Shown: positions 1 through 3,950 of the stretch, piece after piece
Position numbering within the stretch: position 1 is the stretch's first letter
Layout of the letters: each line of letters starts with the position of its first letter
Origin: Pyrobaculum sp.
GTDB taxonomy: Archaea > Thermoproteota > Thermoprotei > Thermoproteales > Thermoproteaceae
Reading direction: 5' to 3'
Length of the DNA stretch: 5,824 nucleotides
Assembly: GCA_020833205.1 (NCBI GenBank)
Contig: JAJHQT010000056.1
Location: 1-5,824, forward strand
Made by a program: the position numbers and the translations under genes
Notes under the pieces: generated by a model
Database searches by the model: none
What the model was told of the DNA's origin: nothing
What the model saw: only the letters and a program-made list of their open reading frames with translations

Positions 1-1
1 T

Positions 2-223
2 AAGCGCTTTCTCGCCGTGACGGCGCCCTCCGCTGGCGGAGAGTATTTAAGCGAAAAGTTCGACAAGTTTGTGGAGGAGGCCAAGGTGGAGGTGCAACTC
101 GGCAACATAAGGCTGACCAAGAGCGGCATCGCCGCAGATTTGACCATATCGGAGGGCGGCGCCGCCGTCAAGTACACCGTATATCTGCGGAAATATATGC
201 TTGCTCGAATTCCAATCGACTGA
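2..223 (+). pseudogene. paREP2b family protein, internal fragment upstream of a frameshift (5' end outside window)
   Basis: The frame is open from base 2 with no stop before 221-223, so the gene probably starts left of the window; the GTG at 17 is only the first start codon after the edge. The translation contains SEKFDKFVEEAKVEVQLGN and AADLTISEGGAAVKYTVYLR. The AADLTISEGG block recurs in the second paREP2b copy on the minus strand (about 3955-3984). The family-like reading leaves this frame near base 200 and continues in the +1 frame (STDRGRVELAARLLRLAG), while this frame runs out after a few unrelated residues. I therefore read this piece and the 201-1151 ORF as one gene broken by a one-base insertion or a two-base loss. 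The family is a multi-copy Pyrobaculum repeat protein of unknown function. Confidence 0.7.
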
Positions 224-1151
224 CCGGGGCCGCGTGGAGCTTGCGGCGCGCCTGCTGAGGCTTGCTGGAGTCAGCGTGGAGGTGAAGAGGGAGGACGGCA
301 GAGGCGAGTGGCGCGTCGAAGCCACCACAGACATGCTGGCGGCCGGGCGCGAGGAGCTCAGAAAAGCCCTCGCCGAGGTCGTCAAGACGGCGCGCAAGTC
401 GGTGGATGAGAAGAAGGCCAGACGTTGGCTGGAGAAGCTGGAGAAGGGAGTGGCGACGTGGGAGGGGAAGAAGTTCATGGTGAGGCTTGTGGAGGGCGCG
501 TTGGAGGTGAGATTTAGCCCCACCAGCCGGGAGTCTTTGGAGGAGGTGGCGAGAGAGTTCAAGGCCGTGGGTCTCGTGGAGGGCGTACACTTCACTGCGC
601 GGTGGGGTGGGGAGAGGGGACGCGTGTACCTCTTGGCCGAGGGAGTGAGGCGCCTCAAGTGGATCTCCGTACACGGCGAGGGGGAGCAGAGGCGGAGGGC
701 CGCGGAGTTTCTCAAATTCCTTGAGGAAAAAGCAAGGGCTAAGGGTGGCGAAGTCCTTAGAAAGCTGGAGGCGCTGTTGGAGGAGGGCAGGTGTAGGGGA
801 GCTTTGCGCCTAGTGGGCCTGGAGAAAGACGGCGTCAAGGTGCTGGACGTAAAGACCGAGGAGAAGGGCAACAAGCTGTACGTCACAATCAAGGCGGAGG
901 TTGACGGCGCCGTGGGGGTGTACAGGCTGACGTTTACCCGCGAGAGAGACGGCACGAGACGTCTTCAGTTTTATGTGAGGGGCGGCGCGGCGAGGGCTGT
1001 CAAGCTCGTTGAGGTCTTGACCGGCGAGAAGCCACAGGTCACGGAGATGCCCGACGGCAGGACGAGAATCAGAGGCTCCGACAGACACATAGAGGCCCTG
1101 GCCCGCTACGAAGAGCTAAGAGAAGCGATAGAGAGGTGGAGCAACCAGTAG
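201..1151 (+). CDS. paREP2b family protein, C-terminal part after the frameshift
   Basis: This 316-codon frame begins at TTG 201, which is only the first possible start after the frame change. I think it is the downstream half of a disrupted paREP2b gene, not an independent gene. It is soluble-looking, charged and helix-rich, with no signal peptide or membrane segment. Landmarks: STDRGRVELAARLLRLAG near the start, GEQRRRAAEFLKFLEEKA at about residues 160-180, and a C-terminal block with TGEKPQV and ARYEELREAIERW. The last part aligns with the C-terminus of the minus-strand copy (TGKEPKV, ARYAELADAIERW), although the two are clearly diverged paralogues. Function is unknown. Its stop codon lies against the D box of the candidate C/D sRNA on the opposite strand. 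It could still be translated by reinitiation at TTG 201, but I see no convincing ribosome binding site there. Confidence 0.75.
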   Translation: MLEFQSTDRGRVELAARLLRLAGVSVEVKREDGRGEWRVEATTDMLAAGREELRKALAEVVKTARKSVDEKKARRWLEKLEKGVATWEGKKFMVRLVEGALEVRFSPTSRESLEEVAREFKAVGLVEGVHFTARWGGERGRVYLLAEGVRRLKWISVHGEGEQRRRAAEFLKFLEEKARAKGGEVLRKLEALLEEGRCRGALRLVGLEKDGVKVLDVKTEEKGNKLYVTIKAEVDGAVGVYRLTFTRERDGTRRLQFYVRGGAARAVKLVEVLTGEKPQVTEMPDGRTRIRGSDRHIEALARYEELREAIERWSNQ

Positions 1152-1209
1152 TCAGCCCTCCAGGTGGCTATCACCAGTCTATAACGTCCCGACGCCTTCA
1201 TCACCAGAG
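1150..1209 (-). ncRNA. Candidate box C/D sRNA, antisense to the 3' end of the paREP2b fragment
   Basis: On the minus strand there is a perfect C box (GTGATGA, 1204-1198), a C'-like box (GTGATAG, 1174-1168), 12 nt of potential guide (1167-1156) and a perfect D box (CTGA, 1155-1152). A clear D' box is missing; TAGA just before C' is the best candidate. A TATA-like TTTAAAT lies about 26 bp upstream of the expected 5' end. Box C/D sRNAs guide 2'-O-methylation of rRNA and tRNA together with L7Ae, Nop5 and fibrillarin, and in Pyrobaculum many overlap gene ends. Weak points are the imperfect C' and D' boxes and a poor terminal stem. I did not identify an rRNA or tRNA target. Confidence 0.42.
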
Positions 1210-1229
1210 AAAGAGGACACGGTTGTCGG

Positions 1230-1238
1230 GATTTAAAT
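1230..1238 (-). promoter_or_regulatory. TATA box for the candidate C/D sRNA
   Basis: The palindromic ATTTAAAT sits in a GC-rich context, and its centre is about 25 bp upstream of the predicted sRNA start near 1208-1210 on the minus strand. That matches archaeal TBP-binding spacing. Because it is palindromic it could also serve plus-strand transcription starting near 1260, where I see no gene. Confidence 0.4.
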
Positions 1239-1338
1239 TTCCGAGGTTCTTCCTCCCGGGGTCGCGGGTCGGCCTATGCCGCCTTGTGAAATTAAATGGG
1301 CATTAGATTTGGAACTTTGTGAATAACTTCTTCCCCCG

Positions 1339-1563
1339 TTGGGAAAACCCTCTTTTATTGCAATTCTCAGCTCCATGCGCCATGCGGCGTGGATTGCTTT
1401 GTTGAACTGGTTTGGCGCAAGAGAGGACTTCGCTCTGAGCATTATAATCCGCGCCAGACGGGGAAAGGTTCTACATGGCAAATATGAGGTGAAGATTAGC
1501 GAGCCGCTGGAGGCTTCAGCCGTGGACGGAGACGCGTATAGAGACGTCTGGGGCGGATATTGA
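1339..1563 (+). CDS. Small hypothetical ORF of doubtful status
   Basis: There are 74 codons from TTG 1339, or 62 from ATG 1375; an in-frame stop at 1324 prevents upstream extension. I do not recognise the family. The C-terminal half (ALSIIIRARRGKVLHGKYEV, then ending RDVWGGY) has a protein-like composition with alternating hydrophobic and basic residues. The N-terminal half looks less natural. There is no ribosome binding site before either start. An AT-rich element (AAATTAAAT, about 1288-1296) could be a TATA box for a leader starting near 1320. It may be a decayed gene remnant. The flanks, 1240-1338 and 1564-1650, hold nothing else I can support. Confidence 0.25.
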   Translation: MGKPSFIAILSSMRHAAWIALLNWFGAREDFALSIIIRARRGKVLHGKYEVKISEPLEASAVDGDAYRDVWGGY

Positions 1564-1687
1564 ATCGAACACATCGAGATTAGCCGGTATAGGCACATCT
1601 CACAGTCAACACATCCACGGGAGGTGGAGCAGACACGGAGCTATAAGCATAAGCCCCGGCCGGGATTCGAACCCGGGACCTCCCGCT

Positions 1688-1702
1688 GTCCCGCGGGATC
1701 GC
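1688..1702 (-). other. 15-nt canonical tRNA intron at 37/38
   Basis: Removing these 15 nt gives a normal 7-nt anticodon loop (CTTGTAA) and completes the GCGGG side of the anticodon stem. A bulge-helix-bulge can be drawn. The central helix is exon 32-35 (CTTG) with intron CGGG, using two G-U pairs. The bulges are TA|G and AC|A, and the intron closes with a 2-bp stem and a 4-nt loop. Removal would be by the archaeal tRNA splicing endonuclease. At 15 nt it is close to the smallest size that still permits the motif. Confidence 0.75.
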
Positions 1703-1787
1703 TACAAGGCCCACGCAGGGCTTCGCCCCTGAATGTTTTATCCGGAGCCGGTGTAGTGGTTCGCGGGCCGTATCTTTGTTTTTGTGC

Positions 1788-1796
1788 GTTTTTAAG
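1788..1796 (-). promoter_or_regulatory. Possible TATA box for a separate tRNA 3' half
   Basis: On the minus strand CTTAAAAAC is centred about 23-25 bp upstream of 1769, the first base of the downstream pairing arm. This is the spacing expected for an archaeal TATA box and a transcript starting at the arm. AT-rich background in the core reduces the weight of this match. Confidence 0.4.
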
Positions 1797-1930
1797 TTTT
1801 TTCGTTTAGTTTGGTGGTGTTTTTGGGGGTGTGCGTCTCGTGTGGGTTTGGTTTTTTAAGAGTTATAAAATTCTTTTCTGCTTAAACCGCCTTGTCCGGC
1901 GTTTTACATAAGTTGTAACTAAATCATAAT

Positions 1931-1936
1931 AAAAAA
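1931..1936 (-). terminator. T6 run after the 5' half and its arm
   Basis: Just past the GC-rich arm on the minus strand comes CCTG followed by TTTTTT and a further AT-rich stretch. Archaeal RNA polymerase commonly terminates at oligo-T tracts, so a transcript starting at the tRNA promoter could end here as exon 1 plus arm. If the gene is one continuous unit, this run must be read through. Confidence 0.35.
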
Positions 1937-2036
1937 CAGGGCCCGCGTAACCACTACACCGGCTCCCATACGGGGCTCCGCCCCTGGGCGCTCCGACCGG
2001 ACTGAGCTACCGGGGCCCGTCTCCCCTATAATGGTT

Positions 2037-2055
2037 GGTATTAAAATTTTAAGCC
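2037..2055 (-). promoter_or_regulatory. TATA box region of tRNA-Thr
   Basis: The minus-strand segment CTTAAAATTTTAATACC is an AT-rich island in GC-rich flanks, centred about 29 bp upstream of tRNA base G1 (2016). It fits an archaeal box A with a preceding BRE-like purine-poor stretch. Confidence 0.65.
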
Positions 2056-2075
2056 GGGGAACCGCCTTTCACGGG

Positions 2076-2090
2076 GCCGCCAGCGGCGGC
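2076..2090. repeat. Perfect short hairpin between rpl18 and tRNA-Thr
   Basis: GCCGCC-AGC-GGCGGC forms a 6-bp GC stem with a 3-nt loop, about 45 bp past the rpl18 stop. There is no T run directly after it on the minus strand, so it is not a classic terminator. The rest of 2056-2133 shows only a TTTTT run (2129-2133) right after the rpl18 stop, which may itself end the operon transcript. Confidence 0.4.
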
Positions 2091-2133
2091 GCTCCAGCGG
2101 CACTCTTAATGTGGTGACACTGGAATTTAAAAA

Positions 2134-2751
2134 TTAATGCGTAGCCGCCTTTGCCAGCTTTTTCTCGTAGTGCTCCACGATTTTCTTCTTCACCTCTTCG
2201 AAGTGGTCAGGGAGCTTCTCGGGCTCCAAGCCGCGTTGTAGATAGCGGGAGAACCTCGCCTTGTAGAGCTCCGGGTTCTCTTCCTTGAGTCTCTTTGCGT
2301 ACTCAGCCACGTGAGCCCCCTTGACCCTGTCGTCGTCTGGCAGAACCTCCTCTCCATGTGGTATCTCCAGGCCGGCGTCCAGCGCGCCTCTGAGCACCGC
2401 GAACACCCTGGCGCCGGCGACCGGCCTGTGGAGACCTATGTCCAACACGGCCTCTTCCACGCCGCGGGCCCTGGCCTTGTACCCCACGATGAGCCCAAGT
2501 AGATACGCCGCCGCCGTGTTGTTCTCGTCGCCCTTCCACCCAAACTTAGCCAAGGCCCGGGTGTCGGCGCCTGCAATTGTGACGTCTCCCTGAGGCCTAG
2601 CCGCGACTACTTGGGCGATGACGTGTTTATTGGTCTTCCTCACCACGAGCCTGGCCTTCCTAGATATGATCAACCTGCGTCTCTTGCGGTAGTTGGTCAG
2701 CCCCTCCCTTCTCCGCCTAAACGGAACCTTGTATCTGGACCCCCTCGCCAT
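2134..2751 (-). CDS. rpl18: Large subunit ribosomal protein uL18 (L18P)
   Basis: This 205-residue protein binds 5S rRNA and sits in the central protuberance of the 50S subunit with uL5. Family signatures are a strongly basic N-terminus with [20 protein letters not shown] (about residues 21-40), then [20 protein letters not shown], the archaeal/eukaryotic form of the conserved NTxAAY region. [20 protein letters not shown] follows, then [11 protein letters not shown]. The charged helical C-terminal tail (about residues 150-205) is typical of the archaeal/eukaryotic L5e-like branch. The ATG is preceded by GAGGTGA, which overlaps the stop of rpl19e, so the two are translationally coupled in one operon. 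In many archaea S5 and L30 follow L18. Here the operon ends and tRNA-Thr is next, so the ancestral ribosomal cluster is broken up. Confidence 0.97.
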   Translation of the reverse strand: MARGSRYKVPFRRRREGLTNYRKRRRLIISRKARLVVRKTNKHVIAQVVAARPQGDVTIAGADTRALAKFGWKGDENNTAAAYLLGLIVGYKARARGVEEAVLDIGLHRPVAGARVFAVLRGALDAGLEIPHGEEVLPDDDRVKGAHVAEYAKRLKEENPELYKARFSRYLQRGLEPEKLPDHFEEVKKKIVEHYEKKLAKAATH

Positions 2752-2752
2752 G

Positions 2753-2759
2753 TCACCTC
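2753..2759 (-). promoter_or_regulatory. Shine-Dalgarno of rpl18 overlapping the rpl19e stop
   Basis: GAGGTGA lies one base before the rpl18 ATG (2751), and its last three bases are the TGA stop of rpl19e. A ribosome ending rpl19e is thus placed directly on the rpl18 start, indicating coupled translation. By contrast rpl19e appears leaderless. Confidence 0.7.
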
Positions 2760-3196
2760 ACAGGTTCCTTTGTCAACTTGTGCTCGTTTATGTAGGTCTT
2801 CAAGTGGCCGAGGTCGCGGAAGTAGTTGCCCTTAACCATCCTATACAGCTGGCGCCACACGGCGGGCTCCAGCTTGCCCTGCCTCTTCAACGTGTTGAGG
2901 AACCTCCTCATGGCTCTGACCTTGTTCTTCCACGCCTCCTCCTCATCTGTCCTCCTGCCCTCGCGGCTACCGGGACCCCTCCTCCTGCCTTGCTTCTTCT
3001 TCATGTGTCTAACGCGCCAGCGCCCCCGGGAAACCCCCTTCTCCGGCTCAGCCCATATCAACCCCTCGTTTATCAAGGCCCTCACGTCGTCTTTGGTGAC
3101 AACCTCGTCAAGCCTGTCCACGGCCTCTGGGGAGATCTTCACCCTGCTTACCCCAACGCCCAGGATGTCCGCCGCCAATCGCTTCACGTCGACCAT
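2753..3196 (-). CDS. rpl19e: Large subunit ribosomal protein eL19 (L19e)
   Basis: This 147-residue protein is an archaeal/eukaryotic-specific large-subunit component contacting 23S rRNA. Recognisable blocks are the N-terminal [20 protein letters not shown], then [32 protein letters not shown] (the very basic rRNA-binding linker) and the helical C-terminus ending near the [11 protein letters not shown] block. An upstream in-frame ATG at 3256 would add 20 residues, but the added sequence contains the TATA box, so I chose the ATG at 3196 ([10 protein letters not shown]). That start gives the usual family length of about 150. The TATA centre near 3224 predicts transcription from about 3198, so the mRNA is essentially leaderless. 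It is the first gene of an operon with rpl18, one base apart. Confidence 0.96.
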   Translation of the reverse strand: MVDVKRLAADILGVGVSRVKISPEAVDRLDEVVTKDDVRALINEGLIWAEPEKGVSRGRWRVRHMKKKQGRRRGPGSREGRRTDEEEAWKNKVRAMRRFLNTLKRQGKLEPAVWRQLYRMVKGNYFRDLGHLKTYINEHKLTKEPVR

Positions 3197-3217
3197 ACCT
3201 ACTGCCCAGAGGAGGCG

Positions 3218-3232
3218 GTATATATATTTTTT
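3218..3232 (-). promoter_or_regulatory. TATA box of the rpl19e-rpl18 operon
   Basis: Minus-strand AAAAAATATATATACC is centred about 26-28 bp before the ATG at 3196. The transcript would start within a few bases of the start codon, giving a leaderless mRNA. This element decides against the longer N-terminus from 3256. Confidence 0.75.
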
Positions 3233-3243
3233 GTCAACAACTC

Positions 3244-3279
3244 CCGGCGTACCCAAGCCGTAGGGCTTGGAGGCGCCGG
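3244..3279. repeat. Strong imperfect hairpin upstream of the rpl19e promoter
   Basis: CCGGCG (3244-3249) pairs with CGCCGG (3274-3279) and CCAAGCC (3253-3259) pairs with GGCTTGG (3264-3270). There is a 3x3 internal loop and a GTAG/CTAC tetraloop, for 13 bp in 36 nt. It ends 12 bp before the TATA region. It could be a regulatory or small-RNA structure, or a terminator of upstream minus-strand transcription, though only A-rich sequence with a T-poor end follows. On the minus strand an ACA occurs 7 nt after the stem. That recalls the H/ACA layout, but the internal loop is too small for a standard guide pocket. Confidence 0.5.
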
Positions 3280-3382
3280 TGAAGGCGGCGAGCTTGGTCC
3301 GGGAGAGCGAATCGTGGTTGACATCAGATGTAAGAAGCGGTGAAATGACCGTCCCAAGCTGACAAAGCGGACTTCCAAAGCG

Positions 3383-3390
3383 TTTAAAAA
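3383..3390. promoter_or_regulatory. Possible TATA box in the paREP2b-rpl19e intergenic region
   Basis: TTTAAAAA stands out in the GC-rich 3280-3434 interval. On the minus strand it would start a transcript near 3360, well upstream of the rpl19e promoter, possibly for a small RNA. On the plus strand a transcript would start near 3412, antisense to the paREP2b end. I found no ORF or RNA family that requires it. Confidence 0.2.
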
Positions 3391-3434
3391 TCCTTCATCC
3401 ATTCCGACCTTTTCAGCTGTTATCAACCCGCGCC

Positions 3435-3950
3435 CTACCGGCGGCCAGTCTCCTCTAGCCATCTCTCAATGGCATCTGCAAGCTCGGCGTAGCGGGCGAA
3501 GCCGTCTAGATGCTCCCCGCCGCACACGATCTCTATCTTGCCGTCGCTCCTCTGGTACACCTTAGGCTCCTTGCCCGTAATGGCCTTTATTACGGCGGTG
3601 AACCTCTCCGCGTCTGCCTCCCTGCCCCCAGGCGCCTTGGCGCTGGCGTAGGCGCGTCCCACCGCCGCGTTGTCTTTCCCATACCTGCCGTATGTTATCT
3701 CGTAGTTGCGCCGTACGCCGCCCACCTCCGCCGTTATCTTAATCCTTAGCAACTTTTTGCCGCCTCTATCCTCCTCAACGGCTTCTCCGCCTCTCACCTT
3801 CACCTTGTATTTTTCGCCGTTCACCTCGACCTCCATCTCAAAGCCCTTTAGCTTTAGGGAGCCTCTCTCCTTGCCCCCCTTCACGATCTCTTTGGCTTTT
3901 TCGTAAACGTCGTTGCCCTCCTCCTTCGCCCTCTGGAGAATGTACTCCAC
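3435..3950 (-). CDS. paREP2b family protein, C-terminal fragment after the deletion junction
   Basis: This 171-codon frame is the family's normal C-terminal portion, from VEYILQRAKEEGNDVYEKAK through a basic beta-rich stretch (VNGEKYKVKV, LLRIKITAEVGG) to TGKEPKV and ARYAELADAIERWLE. The same frame is open a little upstream and reads AAFVEYILQ across the junction. GTG 3950 is therefore a by-product of the break, although GGAGGG stands 8 nt before it and might allow reinitiation. It aligns with residues from about RAAEF onward of the plus-strand copy (708-1148). Function is unknown. The next gene downstream on the same strand is rpl19e, which has its own promoter. Confidence 0.75.
   Translation of the reverse strand: MEYILQRAKEEGNDVYEKAKEIVKGGKERGSLKLKGFEMEVEVNGEKYKVKVRGGEAVEEDRGGKKLLRIKITAEVGGVRRNYEITYGRYGKDNAAVGRAYASAKAPGGREADAERFTAVIKAITGKEPKVYQRSDGKIEIVCGGEHLDGFARYAELADAIERWLEETGRR

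Larger units (their letters stand above)
1744..1966. repeat. Long inverted repeat, 26 bp arms, inside the tRNA-Thr insert
   Basis: The left arm 1744-1769 and the reverse complement of the right arm 1966-1940 match over 26 positions: 18 bp, one extra A in the right arm (T1948 on the plus strand), then 8 bp. The arms are GC-rich and the 170-bp core between them is AT-rich and unlike its surroundings. Outside the arms only TAT/ATA complementarity is visible and no direct target-site duplication. This favours paired RNA arms over a transposon's terminal repeats, although a small non-autonomous element cannot be excluded. Confidence 0.9.
1711..1985 (-). other. 275-nt tRNA insert at position 29/30 (large intron or split-gene spacer)
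   Basis: Its edges can form a relaxed bulge-helix-bulge motif. Exon nt 24-27 (GCGC) pair with GCGT (1716-1713), giving the 4-bp central helix. The 3-nt bulges are CC|A and GG|G, cut after the second base. Next comes a 5-bp inner helix, GGGGC (1984-1980) with GCCCT (1721-1717). The outer helix is weak, so this is a relaxed type. Inside follow the GC-rich arm 1966-1940, an AT-rich core of about 170 nt, and the matching arm 1769-1744. The core has a short hairpin at 1884-1905 and no ORF that I can see. Each edge also has a local hairpin (GGGGC-GGA-GCCCC, and AGGGGC-GAA-GCCCT) that would compete with the long-range pairing. Confidence 0.75.
1652..2016 (-). tRNA. tRNA-Thr (anticodon UGU) in three exons, interrupted at 29/30 and 37/38
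   Basis: Exons on the minus strand are 2016-1986, 1710-1703 and 1687-1653, with discriminator T at 1652 and no encoded CCA. They assemble into a complete cloverleaf. The acceptor GCCCCGG pairs perfectly with CCGGGGC. The D stem is GCTC/GAGC and the anticodon stem CCCGC/GCGGG is formed only after both inserts are removed. The anticodon loop is CTTGTAA with anticodon TGT, and the T arm is CCGGG-TTCGAAT-CCCGG. Anticodon UGU and U73 fit an archaeal threonine tRNA. The anticodon-stem repair gives the exon boundaries independent support. The insert at 29/30 is 275 nt, far larger than usual archaeal tRNA introns. It also contains a possible terminator and a possible second promoter, so the gene may instead be two adjacent half-genes (about 2016-1931 and 1770-1652). 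rpl18 lies upstream in the same orientation. Confidence 0.88.

Noticed and set aside
47..955. 302-codon minus-strand ORF opposite the paREP2b fragment
   Set aside because: It is rich in Ser, Thr, Pro, Leu and Arg with no recognisable motif, which is typical of the antisense of a GC-rich charged gene.
1233..1598. 121-codon minus-strand ORF in the gap before tRNA-Thr
   Set aside because: It has Ser/Pro-rich, irregular composition, no ribosome binding site and no recognisable motif.
1624..1809. 61-codon plus-strand ORF containing RPGFEPGTS
   Set aside because: This is the well-known spurious translation of the antisense T-arm of a tRNA gene; the tRNA-Thr explains the sequence.
1744..1966. Small non-autonomous transposable element with terminal inverted repeats
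   Set aside because: It is not fully excluded, but no target-site duplication is visible and the pairing arms sit where split or large-intron tRNA arms are expected, so I did not annotate it as mobile.
3197..3256. Extended N-terminus of eL19 from the ATG at 3256
   Set aside because: The added 20 codons contain the TATA box and do not resemble the family; the ATG at 3196 gives the normal length and a leaderless start.
2693..3343. 216-codon plus-strand ORF across rpl19e and rpl18
   Set aside because: It is entirely opposite two certain ribosomal protein genes and its Pro/Leu-rich text matches no family.
3300..3370. C/D-like boxes on the plus strand (GTGAAATGA, then CTGA)
   Set aside because: The C box has an insertion, the guide would be only 10 nt, a second box pair is missing and there is no TATA box at the right distance.
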